A stretch of DNA of 64,000 nucleotides from Telmatactis stephensoni (GCA_029948255.1 JALIZF010001864.1:558001-622000), one strand, 5' to 3'; positions 24,526 to 55,600 are shown, numbered from the stretch's first letter. Translations and numbers: made by a program. Notes: a model not told the origin generated them from the letters alone.

Positions 24526-24999
24526 TTAAAGGTGGTGTTACACGAGACTTCTTGCAGCTACGATTTTCTGCGCAACAGTGTTATACATGAAAACTCGCTG
24601 TTGTCAACAAGGGCTGTTGCACGGAACGATTTTCCTTGCAACATCAACGTACGTACGTGACGCTCTGTTGGTGCATTTCTTTTTTGGGGGGAGGGGGGGG
24701 GGGGAGGTGACTTTTAGATTTGAATCCTAGTTTTTATGAAAACGATAAGTTTTCGCCTATCACTTTTAAACTATTTCTTGGCTAGTTATTATGCTTACTT
24801 CGCTACTAGCCACGGACCAACTCCAACAAAATTCGTCATTTTGGTTTTGAAGGCGATTCAAAAACCTGCAACATGTTGCCAACACAAAGGTTGAGCAGAA
24901 AATCGTCCTGAGAGCCATGATATACGAGAACAACTTTCCGCGCAACATTGTTGCACTGAAAATCGTTGTTGCAAGTCGTTTCGTGTAACACCACCTTAA
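24526..24999. mobile_element. 474-bp TIR element (MITE)
   Basis: The left TTAAAGGTGGTGTTACACGA and right TCGTGTAACACCACCTTAAG are inverted complements. The next 60-80 bp inward also match (CGATTTTC..CGCAACA / TGTTGC..GAAAATCG). A poly-G tract at about 24685-24706 lies inside. Confidence 0.8.
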
Positions 25000-27900
25000 G
25001 TGGATGGTGGTCAAAAATGCGGTGCATCACGTGATGCGCGTGTCTCAGTCTCCTGGCCTCCTGTAAGATCTTCAAGGGGAAGCTTTTCTATTAGACTACT
25101 TTCCCATACCATAATGCCTTGCGCCTCGCTATTTTGTCCGTAGACTTTTCAAAATCAACTGAAAGGGGTTTTGAGCTTTGGTTTTGCACGCCACTTTCTA
25201 GAATTTCTAGATGAATATCACGGCTTGTATTTTCTGCATGAATATACAGTCATTTAAAATACAATCATTAAAATTTGAAATGGCTATGTTGCTGGGGAGC
25301 TTCATTATGATCAATACTTTGTTTCAACAAGCAAAAATTATTAAAACATCCAAGCTTTTGGACACTCGTCCGTCATCAGGGAATAATGGAAAAGTGTTGT
25401 GGAACAACACAACAAAAACATTTTTGCATTGTAAAATATAATTATTCAATCAGTTGGTTATTGGCTCGAGAATACTCCATCAAAATTCTTGCAATTGAGT
25501 CACAGTAAAATCCCTAATCCACAAGACTCATCTGTCTGATTCGTAATAATTGGATTACACACTGACAAGAAACGGGCTAAACTGATTACTTCAACAGCAG
25601 GAAAGATTACGGTCTCACGATTTGTGCAGGTGGAGAACAATGAGTTGAAAATGTTTTACTACACACTAAAATATGCTCTAAAAGTTTTATTAGGTATGTG
25701 TGAAGACTAAATACAACAGATAAACGTTGGTTAGTTGGTTGGTTGCAAATTGGTTGCGCGGTTGGTTGGTTTGTTTGTCCAGGTAAACTCTGCATGCATA
25801 CATGCCTTTGAAGTCAGTGGAGGTGCTCTCGTGTCCAGCCGAATGATATGTCTTTTCGTCGTGTATTAGAATCGACTTGGGGGAGTTCTTTCTAGAGGTT
25901 TTCCAAAACTTCTTGTTTTAATTTATCAGACAATAAAGGCTAAGAAAGATCAATTCTCAATGAAAACCTGCAATCAGCCCTCGACTGGCTCTGTTCTTGT
26001 TCTCAATCACCATGTTGTGAAAATTCAGCAAAAAATTGCATCTGTAACGACTTGTTGAAACAATAAATGTCAAAAGGGCGTAATTTTTGCTTGGGGCAAC
26101 ATTGCACGTTAGCCATATTCTCATGAAATGTTTGGTTTTCAAAGGAATAAAGAGATTTTATGTAATAGTTCCGATTTTGAAAGATCTAGATAATATCAAT
26201 AACATTTATTAATGGCTATAAACAAAAATAAACTAATATATTTGTATATATTTGTTATAGAGTTATCGTCTTGGGGTTTCTGCGGTGTCTAGTGAAGTTA
26301 ACAGCAAACATCCGTCATGATTCTCTTAAGCTCAAACAAAAATTGCCGATTCCTGGATTTCCATTTTCAGATAAACGGATTGCAAGCACAAGGTTTACTT
26401 TTGACTTTACTGAATAAACTCTTATTTCAGAAAGACTTATACTTGAATCCTATTAACTTGAGAGCAAAGAGCGTCCCCCTCTTTACCTAATAAGCTTAGT
26501 TTACGTTCCAGCAAAAGGATTGCTTGCTAGGAAATAATATCACATTTCGGATTAATTACAGAATACTTGTTCCAAGTACAATAAGCTGTGAGAGGATTTC
26601 TCAATAAAGACGCACGGAGAGGACATATATACTTTTGCTACATTTCATAAGCTCAAATACCTTGCTATTAATTACACTGGAACGTCCTAGCCCATGCAGA
26701 AAGTTATTTTTTTATGCAACATCATTGCTGAGGGTTAAAACAGGTTTTCCCAACCGTTTTACCACATTTTGGTCCCAACACGAGAGTCTGGGATCATTCC
26801 ATAGCCACTAGCTTTTCGTGTCTGACTTTTAGGAAAACGATTGAAAGGTCGTCTTCATGTCCTTCCTATTTGCCTCCAGTATCGTCTCAGCCCAGAATAA
26901 TGACAAAATAATAGTTCCTGTTGACGTACATTTGAGGAAATTTCAAAAGAAAATGCGTAGAAATCAAGCCTTTTAAAATCCACTCGGAATCTTGAAGGCC
27001 CCATTGTCCCATAAGTGTTGGAAATTGTTTAAATTAAACCTTTGTGACCAGAGGAAGGGCGTGGTATCAGCTGACCCTCTCTTAAAAAATACGGTCCTTT
27101 ATTAAGGATAAATGATCATGTTGTAGGACTTTGATGGTCAGGCGTTACAGTTGTGTGAGTAGTGAGGTTAAGTGTCTTTAAAATGCTTAACCAGATAAAG
27201 AAGAACGACGAGACGGCAAGTCTGGTCGACAAGTAGTCTCACACATGTTGCTAATGAGAGCTCTTTAAAGAAATGATGAAGAAAACGGTCTTGGTTGGGC
27301 AAACCATCCCTGGGGCTCACTATGGTCGATGCATTATCACTAATGATGAAGATTTAAAATGTAAACGTTAAGATTAAAGACCAAAAGCTCTCCTGGAGAG
27401 AAAGATAACAGCACAGCTTGATTCTACATGTACAAGTTCAAAAGTACACTTCTCTCGCGCTAAACGTTGTCAAACGTTACAAACTTCAGGCCGGAAAGCA
27501 GCTTTCAAATCCGTTTGAAATCATACTCATGTTTTAGTAGTGATTATACTGAAGCAGCGGATGTTCGTGACTGAACGGCTTTTGATATGCGATCTTTTAG
27601 TGACTAGATTTATAACAAAAATTGAAACATATGCCACGAGGTCAGCGTCCATCATTACGACCCAAAATTATGTTGATAATCAACAAACTACATATCAGTA
27701 TAATTTCTTAATGTTTGAATAGTGAGGTGGATATAGATCAAAAGATGAGAGATGTACCAAACAGCTCAGATGATTTCTCTTTGACACCCAATAAATCATC
27801 TAAAGCGACAAAAGACTGACACTAATTAAACCACTAATAGATGACTAATCGTTCATTATCGTATTGCATTCTAGACCCAGATATTCGCAGAGTTATCTCG

Positions 27901-28186
27901 GTAACAGAATCAAGGAACGGCCACCAAAGAATTAAATCTCTGGTATGCAGAACAACTTGACTTAAGTGTCATCACAGGGCATATCCGATACAGGAATTCG
28001 ATTCAGAGGAGAGTCTCAGCTGGGGCACGCTCAGTTCGGACGCGATCTGATGGACTTGTAACACAATCTGAAAGTCTACAGCACAAGCAAAATCATTTTA
28101 GCTGCGAGGGTACATCACGGGAAGTGTTGACACTGATAATCCATTTGGTGGTGTCCAACCATCTTATACAAAACGTTTTCTTCAAG
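25000..28186. other. Unassigned intergenic and 5' flank of the NtA gene
   Basis: Includes a TTGG-rich stretch (25727-25775). No gene or transposon recognised. The promoter of the gene starting at 28187 should lie near the right end, but no clear TATA box stands out. Confidence 0.35.
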
Positions 28187-39112
<10,926 letters not shown>

Positions 39113-39136
39113 CAGGCACATTATGGTAAGTACAGG

Positions 39137-39142
39137 AATAAA
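39137..39142 (+). terminator. Candidate poly(A) signal of the NtA gene
   Basis: AATAAA 25 nt after the stop codon. The resulting 3' UTR would be unusually short, so a distal signal may be used instead. Confidence 0.35.
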
Positions 39143-41861
39143 ACAAATAGTAAGAGAGAGCTAGAGCGTTTTCTGGTTTTGAAAGAAGGTCATTCTAACG
39201 CCGTCTCTTATTGGATGTTCTTTCATGCCAACATGACGTGAATAACTGTATCTATGGAAATACCCAATGGCAAGCAGCGTTTTTTTAGCCAAACACATGC
39301 TTCTCTCAAAATCAGAAAGAAGTTAGAACACGAAATTCTTGTCACTGTTTCGCAGACCGACATAAAGTTCTTACATGTTACATACAACCGTACGCGTGAC
39401 CTCGTGAATATGTGAATGAGTGTACAGATAAACGAATAATGCGACCAAAAAAAACATCTCATGCCATTTCACTCACTTTATATATTTTAGGATCTGTGAA
39501 TGAGTTGAAATACGAGTTACATGAGCGTGCGTTACGTGAACATGCGTTACGTGAACGTGCGTTAAAATGGACAGTTAAAACAAGAGGTTTATATCACCAT
39601 TGCAACAAGTGGATGGAAGTTGGAATGTCCAAGTGTTGGTTTTTCTATGAATGATTGGATTAAATCCACGAATAGCTAAATATTTGTAAATATTTGTATA
39701 ATTTAAACTTGCAGTGTACATCATAAAAATTCTATATTCAGAGAATTATACATCAGTTAGAAACTAGAATATATTCTCGACCGACGTTACACCTAAGACT
39801 CCTTTGCCATGCAATTTTCAAGACTCCAAATGTCGGCTCCTTTGAACCGCCCGCCCGAATAACTGGCCTTCAGGTGAGGGGAAAGGTAGTAGGGAGGGGA
39901 AGGAGAAGGGAGAGGGGGGGGGGGGGGATGGAGAGGGAAAGGGAAAAGTACAGAACACTTTCCTTTCATCTACAAGTTCTCTCCCCTGCGGTCCAACTAC
40001 ACAAGTTAATACATTATAGATACGAAGATAGCAATATTTCATGGTCAACTAAACTAACTTTGATTTAAATTAATGACAATCGAATAAAATTTCGCGCGAG
40101 TTTTCCTGATGTGTTTGTGAGTGTGTGACGTGTGTGTGTGTGTGTGCGATGTGTGTGTGTGTGTTCCACTTGAAAGATTGAAAGAAAACCCACAACACTG
40201 TAGATGTTACAATATTTTGGAAAACCAGTACTTGCCATAGTGGCATTACAAAGGTACTGTTCATTTTATAACTAATGTGAAATGACGACATTAAAATAAA
40301 AAATATGATTGACATGCTGACAAGCTAAAAGGAAATTATGTGTGATGTGCACGTGTGTTTGTGGTATGTGTTTGTGCGCGTGAAAGGTGACTAAACTCGA
40401 TATAGTATAGATTTACAAAAACATAATTCAGTTATCAAAGAAATGCCATAAAACAAAGTATTCACTATTTAAGACTACAAAGACATACTTTATCAATGTA
40501 ATACATCAAAAAACTCAATAAAATGTATTTTTGTAACCATGTTATTCTTGATCAGACAACCGTACTGCCCCACCAGTACAACTTTTAAACAGTCGATGGG
40601 CGTTGCCCACATGGTTGTTTCACAAGGGGCAAAATAAATAACACCATCCGGCGACAGAACATCTTGTGAACAATAGTTTGATAACGATGATGATGATGAT
40701 GATGATGATCAAGTTCATGCAATTTTCAAACCTCTCTTGCAACGTCAGAATTAAAGAATGTACATTAATTGGTTATTGAGGGGACCCCTTATTAAACCGA
40801 CACTTCTCAAGCGGACACTAGCTATGATCCCTAAATCTTCACATATTTACTGAAAAGTGAACCTCTATTTAGCAAACACCTCTATTCAGTGGTGATATCC
40901 ATTGTTGAGAACCTTTAGTAAGAGGACATGCACGTAACTGTTATTGGTCTTGTCGATTTGCTACGGGAAATCGTTTCTCATGATCAAAAACAGTCTAATT
41001 GCGTGTAATGTTTGATTCGGATTGATGACCAGCTTTTTCCTGAATAACAATTGTGTTTATTTGTTGGCTACAATCACAGCTAATCATTAACCAATATTAT
41101 GTGAAATAAACAAACCCTTATACCAGGTCCCAAAGGTGTCCGCAAATAGAAGTACCACAGTGAAAAGTCCGCTCTAACCACTATACATACTCAAACAGGA
41201 AAGGATTACATAAGACCCCATCGATGATGCCGGAAATTCTTAAACCTGACGGATGGAGAACATGGTGGTCTTCCGACAAGGACCGGGAAGTCTGTGGATT
41301 TGAAGCATTGATAAACAGTCCAAAAAGAGGCAAGCCAGTAGTTGGTGATGCTGACTCTATCCAGTGACTCACTTTTAACATTCATTGAAATATCACTAAG
41401 CAATGCCAACCCTCTACCCATTCAGTTGTAAATATAATATTTTTGTTTCTAATAAAAATTGTTAAAAAATCACTAGTCTAAGCAACTTAATGTCATATTT
41501 TCAGCGAGTTTCAATGGCTTAAGACCTTTTCGTTTGGGTTCCCTGTTTGTAAACGTCACGTGACCCCCACTTTTGAAAAATCCTGGATCCGCCCTTGCCC
41601 TGTATGAAAATTTTACGGTCTGATTGGTTCATGTAACGCATGCGCATGCAAGTTCTTCTGGTCTCTGTTTTACCGAAGCGGAGCGGGGTAAAAAGAGGCC
41701 CGGGTCTGGACTAGTGTCCTACTCTATCAATACGTTGTGTTTTGACGTGAAAGAGGACGCCGCGCGCGCTGATCAATTTGTATAGGAAATGACCGTTGGC
41801 GTCAACAAGCGAAATAGTCACAAATTGACTAATAAACGAGGCCGATGGTTGCGCTCATTTT
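39143..41861. other. Unassigned intergenic
   Basis: Contains a direct repeat GAACATGCGTTACGTGAACG (about 39520-39565), a poly-G tract (39915-39927), TG microsatellites (40124-40162), a GAT run (40687-40709) and a probable pogo/Tigger remnant (CGACACTTCTCAAGCGGACA at about 40798). No gene seen. Confidence 0.4.
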
Positions 41862-42032
41862 ACCCCCTTCTCTCTATCAGTGCTCTGTTTCACGGGTATT
41901 TATAGCTAATTAAAGCTACACGGAAAGGAAAGAAGACGAAACAAAGATATAAGGTCATTGGGAATCAAACTCGGGACCTCTTGCACCGAAGGCCGCGCAC
42001 TACCGAAGGCCGCGCACTGCCATCCTTGCTCC
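41862..42032 (-). repeat. tRNA-derived SINE, copy 2
   Basis: The complement of this stretch matches the copy at 2669-2830 through head and body (GGAGCAAGGATGGCA, CTTCGGTGCAAGAGGTCC, GAGCACTGATAGAGAG). A 17-bp unit around CCGAAGGCCGCGCACT is duplicated in the head. Confidence 0.7.
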
Positions 42033-42362
42033 TTATTCGTCATCTAACGTCCTGTTCTCGCGTCGCGTCGCGTTTGCTAAATCACTCTAATGTCTTTCTA
42101 CAACGTATGCATGTATGTGTATGTTTAGCAGCAAAAAGAAAGACAGCCATCACTCGTAAGTCTATATTTGGACCTTTGAAAAGTATATACACGTTAGATA
42201 TTGCTATAAATATTTGTTACGGTAAAGGTATTCTACGCGTCAATAACATTGACTATCTATACAAGTGTTGAGCATTCAGAAGCCTATTTACATCATTCAT
42301 TTTATACAAAGCCTTTGAAATACCTAGAATTAGAAAATTGGGAATTAATATTAGCTACATTA

Positions 42363-48392
<6,030 letters not shown>

Positions 48393-49895
48393 TCTAGCAG
48401 AGGACTGTGCACAGACTGCTTCAGCCAGGGTTACACTGAAATAAAACAAAATACCAGCATGAGAATAAATAACCTATCATTGCCAGCTTTCAAAAATTAA
48501 AAAGGTTTTCCTGTCAAATCACTATGTACAATATAGTTAGCAATTCCTGACAAACTTCTGTCAGCAACCACTTTTAGGGCTGAAGCTGGAATTTGTATAC
48601 AGCATTTTCTTTTGCTTTTCATCTCCTGTGATCAAGTACTGCACAGTCACAATCTTCCTCCACTGGGTGAAAATTAGATGTGTCACTCTGATATCAGCAG
48701 TGGATCTAGACATTTTGAAAGGGGGGCCACTATTTTTATAAAAACACGCTGGTGGGGACATCACTTCCTGAAATCATCAAAACCCCTCCTCAAGTAACCC
48801 CCAGGCTATGGCCAAGCCATACATTCTTGGAAGCTAAAACGACCTATATCATGATTATCCTTTTGCACAAGTGTAGCGAGCACGAAATTTGATTTTAGGG
48901 GCATCAATTCGATTAACAATTATGATAAAACCAACAACAACAAACATTTAGAAAGTAAAGTTTTTTGGAAGTATATTGTCCTACACGTTTAGACAGAAGA
49001 GAGAGAGAGAGAGTGTAAGAGAGAGGGAGTAAGAAAAATATCATAAGACCCAACTGAAAGGGGATGGGGGGGGGCCCAGGGGGGGCTGGCGGGGCAGGGT
49101 GGGCCGAGGTGGCCCCCATGACTTCCATGACTTTCCAGGCCTGGAAATGAAATCATGAAATTTCATGACTTTACACTGAGGTTTTCCATGACCCATACGA
49201 ACTCCATAGTAAGTGATAATCTGTAGTAAGCTATAGACTGACTTGACATTATTGGTGGTTTCTTAGAGGAGGCTTGACTAATTCATTTAAAGGTATATAT
49301 GCTGTTTTCACTGGCACTTTGATTGGGATCAAAACCAAATAACCTTAAAATGGATCAAATGAAGACATCTAATATGTAAAAACAACATATTAAGTGTTAA
49401 TTTCTGATCAAAGTACACATTCTCCCAAAAAATCTTATATTTTCAAAGGAAAATTCAGTGTTAGATCACTTGTTATTTTTGCAGGGACTTCCCAATTACA
49501 ACTCTGTAAATGGGGGTGGGCACTAAGGGTTTTTGGGGTAGGGGTGTGCCACCAGCAGCTCAAAACTCTGACCTTACCCCGAACCTAACATTTTGATTTT
49601 CCATACTCTGTTCCAGACTAAAGCTTAAAAAAACAAACAACAGTCTGTTTAATAAACATTTCCTGATCACCTCTTCTATGTATTGAGCTCTTTTATTTTT
49701 AATTGAAACTGACAGTGGCATTATTGCAGAAACTAAACTAGACCAAAACGGTACTGCCCTATCCCAGACCAAAAGGCAAAAAAATTATACCCTACTTCAG
49801 ACCTGGAAGCTGAAAAAAAACATACCCTATCAGGCAGCACATACCCATATAGCATATATAGGGAGTAGCCACCAACCACACATCACCAAAAGGTG

Positions 49896-50124
49896 ACACT
49901 CAACTGTTAGCAAGCTTATCGATCGATCGATCAATTGATTGATGGTGCTTTCAATTTCTGTTGACTCACGCGACCAGTTGGAGTGCTCCAACTGGTGATG
50001 TTTGATCAAAGAACAATAGCAGGAAGCAAAACATCACCAGTTAGAGCTCTCCAAATGGTTACGTGAGTCAGCCAAAATTCAAAGCATGATCGATCGATCG
50101 ACCGGCAGTACTAACAGTCGAGTG
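49896..50124. mobile_element. MITE with about 85-bp TIRs and GATC repeats
   Basis: The left ACTCAACTGTTAG..ATCGATCGATC..TTTCAATTTCTGTTGACTCAC pairs imperfectly with the right GTGAGTCAGCCAAAATTC..GATCGATCGATCG..CTAACAGTCGAGTG. A second inner pair is CCAACTGGTGATGTTT / AAACATCACCAGTT. Confidence 0.75.
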
Positions 50125-50954
50125 ATTTTAGTAGTATGTCAGAGGCTGAGTTTTTTAAATGTTTTTATATAGAATGCTAGATAGTTAACATGGTTAACAA
50201 ACTGGTTTGCACATAGGTGTAATAATATTATTCTTCATGGTTTTGTTTCCTCTTATGTTAATGTGTTTACAGGTCACTGTTCAACATGATCTCAGCTGGG
50301 CTTTCAGATCCCTAGATCCTTCTTTAAGGAATGAAAATTATAATAAAATTATGATAACAAACATACTACATATGTACACATACTTCGAACTGTAAATGTT
50401 AACACATTAATTATTGTTTTACCATGCAATATTCCTGCTTTTTATGAATAAATACAACAGGATCTTTTATATCCACCTTGTTCAAGCCCTGGCCTATGTT
50501 TCACAAAGAGCACGTAACTTACAAGTACTTGTAAAGTCGTATTTAACAAAAGGGAATTCACACAAAAAAATCTCTGCAAAATAACAAGAAATTGAATATT
50601 AAAAGCTACTAGCCATTTTAAGAAAGAGTAAATAGTTGTAAATCCTCAGAAAAATAGGTCCAGTATTTGGATTTATGAGTACTTGGAGTTATGTGCACTT
50701 TGTGAAACAGTGGCCAATACAGGATAAGAAGGGAGGACGACAGGGTGTACAGTTTTGTGTCATTGTGGAAGATGTAAAACGTGTTGCCTTAGGACATGGT
50801 ATAATAATAGAGCAATCTATCTTGCAATATTTCCAATTTCAATCTACTTGGAAATAAGATTCTTTGTTTGAGAAGAACATTCTCTACATTTCAAACAAAC
50901 AATTTTGTTTCCCGAGGCAACTGAAATGGGTAACAGTAAGCCAAGCTAAAATCA

Positions 50955-51020
50955 GTCTATTGGACCTGGGGTTCAACCCAGACCTTTCAACCGGAGTCCA
51001 AACCACTATCCACTAGACAA
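50955..51020 (-). repeat. tRNA-derived SINE fragment or degenerate tRNA
   Basis: The minus strand reads GTCTAGTGGATAGTGGTTTG (A-box region) and GGTCTGGGTTGAACCCCAGG (B-box and T-arm-like). The anticodon arm does not fold convincingly, so a functional tRNA is unlikely. Confidence 0.4.
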
Positions 51021-52286
51021 ATAAGCAATGTACATAACTGACTTTTGGAGTTTCTTGGGGCAACGGTTATCACTGTTTGCTGTAAGTGTAAGACTAAACT
51101 GTCTAACTAAGTCTTTTGTTTTTTTTCAACAAATGATAAACAAATGGTATCATATTAGCACCTTGTACATTGAGAGCAGAAAGGCTACATGACTACTGGC
51201 ACCACCCCCCAAAAATGTACCCAAAAGTTAAATGCAATGAAAAAGATAAAGCTGTCTACTTTGTATTAAAAAGTGGAAACATTTTTACTGTTTACTGCCA
51301 ATCCAGAAAAACACTTGGCCACCCAGTATTACAATCGTATATACTTGAGTAACGCAATAGTAAGGGAATGTTAAAGAATAATTAACACACTTACCGATAA
51401 TTTATTTACCAGAAACCGATCTGAATCCCTTTGTGAAACGTTTTTTCGGATTCTCTGAGATACAAAACCCCAAAAAATGGTCCAACCCCGTCAACTTCGA
51501 GCTATACCTTGAAATACTCGGCTAGAAATGAAAAACATGAACGTGTTAGTTCAGCAGTAGTGATGAGACGGCAATGGAAAGGTTTTCAGTCGGTCTTGCT
51601 TGAACCAGTTTATTTCACTGCAACGCGTGACTGAGCGAGCGTTAGAGGTCCGGCCAGTTACACAGAAAACAATGAAAACAGATTTATTGTAATGTTCTAA
51701 GTACCTTTCAAACGCAAAAACTAAACTGAATCGAAACTCTATCGACATGTAACAACAGATGATCGAAATAAAACTTAGAGCGTGAAATAAAGCGAAACAA
51801 TAAAGACATTACGTACGGAGGTTCGTCGCGCGCGCCTCCATCACAGACGAGTCACAAGTCGCGCTGAAAGAAAAAAATTTTCACCAAAATCGAAATTCCT
51901 AAACACTAGATTCTTTCGCTTTTATACACTATCTGAACCCTTACGCAACAAAACAAAGACGGGGGATTTCAAATCTGCGAAGTACTCGCCAGCCAATTAA
52001 AGCCAAACTTCCACATCAACCGGAACTCGTTCAGCGACGAGTTATGTGATTTCTGGATGAAGTTTGCTCGTGTGTGCTTGAAGCGCTAAAAATTTTACCT
52101 GGACAACACACACATTTTACCTACCTCACAAGACAGTGGGGGACGAGATACGAAAACAACTCTCTAGTGAGAAGTTTTGGTCCAGACAACGATCGCACAA
52201 TTTACGAGATCATCAAATCCTCTGCTTCTGATTCCGAAACGATTCAAGTGGTTTTGTGTTTATACGGGAAAGTGCGCGCATTTGTG

Positions 52287-52479
52287 ATTGGTTGATCTTC
52301 AATTAAATGAAACACTAAATATGATTGGATAAAGCCGAATAGAATCAAAATACCTGCAGTAACTTAACGAGAATTTCTATTGGTCATTAAATTCGAATTG
52401 AAAACGCTCTCATGATTCGTTCATTCTGTCGTATCCTTTTATTGGTTCGATATTGTAATATAAAATTTATGTTCATTGG
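52287..52479. promoter_or_regulatory. Cluster of five inverted CCAAT boxes between SPOP and the tetraspanin
   Basis: ATTGG at 52287, 52324, 52379, 52441 and 52475. CCAAT boxes bind NF-Y and are common in bidirectional promoters. The tetraspanin ATG is 150 bp downstream, and SPOP's inferred 5' exon is about 0.5-0.9 kb in the other direction. Confidence 0.5.
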
Positions 52480-52629
52480 TTGTTAGAATGTATGATGTCA
52501 TTGTGTAGTAGCCATGTTGTAACATATTCAGAAAGATATGATGAATTGAGTTTTGCGGCTTTCAAAGTCCGTAAAATCATGTGCTGATTTTAGGTAACCT
52601 GGATTTTATGGTGTTTGTACATCCACAAG

Positions 52630-55600
52630 ATGGCTGGAGCACCATCTCGATTAGCTTTCAATTGTTACAAGCAAGCCCTGGTCGCCTTAAACGTCATGTA
52701 TTTGGTAAGGCAGACTTTGATATGCATAAATATAAGCTTAGTGTATAATTTTACGTTTTCAATTTTTTATTGAGCTTAATTTTCAAAATGAGATAAAGTA
52801 AAGTTAACTTTAGAAATGTCAGAAGAACAACATATCTAGATTTTTGGAAAGTGTTAGTTTTAAAAACTGGAAGTTTAAGACGGAAGTTGACTTACAAAAA
52901 AACTTTAGACTTATATTTGATCGTGGTGAGAACTGTAATATCTTATTAGTGCAGTGTCAATACTCTATTATTAGATAGATTGAATGGTCCTTAGTTGTTC
53001 AGATTGTTTTCGCCTCGTTTGAATGTATTTTGTTGATAATCATCAGTGCCATAAGCTATTGTTCAGTATTGTTAAAGTTATTACTCGTGCAGAGTAAGAT
53101 GTATTGAATCATTTGTTTGAATGAGCTTGCTAATAGAAGCCTTGTAATAACGAGACTCCTTTGAGTTTTTGTTTAAAAATTAATTTCAATTCATAACATT
53201 TCTTGCTGAGATGCTAAGATAAAGCAGCCTAGTACCCAGGCGTTCCTCTGCGAGCGCGAAGCGCGAGCGAGACCTGGGGCGAGCGCGTAAGCGCGAGAGA
53301 ACGCCTAGCGAATAATGCCAAAAGTGTCCCTGATTTGACCAAAAGTGTCCCTGATTTGACCAACAGTGTCCCTGACCTTTAGCGGACTTAACAACTTGAA
53401 TTTTTAAAGTTTTTCCAACAATTTCGGTGGAATGAGTATCGACATTCACCAATATAGACCAAAAATTGGATTTTTACGAGTTTATATGTTTTTAAGAAAG
53501 CATAGAGGAAGATTATAGACTGTAAAGGGAATTTCAGAGTCAAGAGACTACGCACAAGTACATTTTATTCAAATCTATTACATTTTCAAACAATCACAGT
53601 CTTAGCAGTGATTATAAAACTAACTGAGTGAAGTTTGTTTACAATAAAATTTGAATCGAACCCTGTTGCGGCTAAAGGGAACTTGATAAATATCAGATAC
53701 ATTACATTTATTACAGAGACTCTGACGGAGATTTGTTTTATTTCAAGTGCATAAATATATGTGGATTTAACTCAACTAGTGATAGTAGTAGTGGTTCCTA
53801 AGGTTGGCATAGCCGGAGTGGTAGTGGGGACGAGCTCCCACTATCTATAAAATGCTCCAAAGGCATGCGTCTCGTACAGCCTCTGTCAACTAAAGTCCAA
53901 CTCCTGGCCTTCTAGTGGCGGAACTGTTTATACTGACAAGGAGTAGGGGCGAAAGGCGGTTATCTGGCGCCTCCAAACCAGTTGCTTCGGGCAGACAGGG
54001 CTCGGTAGCCTGGGAAGGCAGTCTGTCTAGGGGAAGGAAAACCCTGATTTCAAACCTCCGCTGCCTTGCGGTTACATCCTACTGGGAAAAGGCTATGGAA
54101 AAACAATCCAGACAGAAAATTCGGAGTGGAGCCCCGTAGGCGGTTGGTAGTCAGTTTTGGCTTCCATCTGGCAGCTCCTGCAGCCCAACCGGCCCCATTC
54201 GTAATGCTCTGCATTCCATTGGATTTTGCCGGCGTGGCCAAGAGGGGGGCCCTGATGACTGGGCACCACTAGGCCTCCATATACTTTGCCCAGGCTCGCA
54301 CCCTGGAGAGGTCACTCCAGTCTCACGTTCAGTACCTGGAGCTTAGAACTTCTTGTTCGACAAGCAGATCGCTAAACAACGCACCAGGCAAAAATCAGAA
54401 GAAAAAGAAGACTCCAGCTCTTCGTATAGCAAGCTGGAATGTGCGCACAATGCGCACCGGTTTGTCAGACGACCTCCGACAAATAGATGATACTCGCAAA
54501 ACTGCAGTGATTGATCGCGAGCTGTATAGATTGAATATCGACATTGCAGCCCTGCAAGAAACTCGACTCCCTGACACTGGATCATTGAGAGAGAAAAACT
54601 ATACCTTCTTTTGGCAAGGAAAAAGTGAAGAGGAAGCCAGGGAGCATGGTGTTGGTTTCGCCATTAGAAACACCCTGCTTTGTATGATGGAAATCCCAAC
54701 GGGTGGCACTGAGAGAATCCTCACCCTACGCCTCTCTACACAAGAGGGTATGGTAAATCTTGTTTGTATATATGCACCAACACTAACATCCTCGTCTGAA
54801 GCCAAAGACCAGTTCTACGAACACCTAGACAGTGTCATCAAAACAATCTCAGGATCAGAACATTTCTTTCTTCTTGGGGACTTCAACGCAAGGGTGGGTG
54901 CCGATCATGAATACTGGCCAAACGTGCTAGGTCACCATGGCATAGGAAAAATGAACGAGAACGGCCAGAGGCTCCTGGAACTATGCTGTTACCACAAGCT
55001 GTGCGTGACAAATACCTATTTCCAGAACAAGGCATGCCACAAAGCATCTTGGAGGCATCCAAGGTCAAAACATTGGCACCAGTTGGACTTGATTATCACC
55101 AGACGCAAGTCCCTGAACATTGTCTGCAATACCAGAGCTTACCACAGTGCTGACTGCGACACTGACCACTCTCTGATTGTGTCAAAGGCAAAGCTCAAAC
55201 CACTTAAATTATACCATTCCAAGAAGAACTGTCAGCCCAAAATAAATATCAGCAGGACTGCTCAACAAGAAAATAACCTGAAATTCGTAGAGCGACTCGA
55301 AGAGACTGTGACAGGTGACCAACCACCTGGTCTGGAGGATAGATGGAGGTTTCTTCGGAATGCTATCTACAACACTGCTGTCAAGACATATGGTAAAAAA
55401 GAGCGTAAGAATGCCGACTGGTTTGAAGACAACATCTCCGAGTTAGAACCTGTCATAAACGCCAAGCGTAGTGCACTGACCAGCTACAAGCGCAACCCCA
55501 GTCAGCTAAACCTACAGACGCTGAAAGCCGCTCGAAACAGGGCTCAACGAACTGCCCGCCGCTGTGCCAATACTTACTGGCTTCAACTTGCAGATAATAT

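Larger units (their letters stand above)
48436..51395 (-). other. SPOP 5' intron
   Basis: Inferred from the acceptor TTATTTCAG at 48436-48438 and a consensus donor (TCG/GTAAGTG) near 51394 on the minus strand. It contains the 49896-50124 MITE, a tRNA-like fragment and a G-rich tract (about 49063-49090). Confidence 0.45.

Noticed and set aside
41181..41421. Two overlapping minus-strand frames as a further SPOP exon
   Set aside because: SPOP's C-terminal exon is clearly 42363-42510 with its own stop; these frames share nothing with SPOP.
50955..51020. True tRNA gene on the minus strand
   Set aside because: Box A and B are present but the cloverleaf is not convincing, so it is called SINE-derived. 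A tRNAscan run would settle it.
54066..54272. Separate small gene upstream of the LINE ORF
   Set aside because: It is in the same frame as the LINE ORF and ends at the TAG discussed above; better read as LINE leader.
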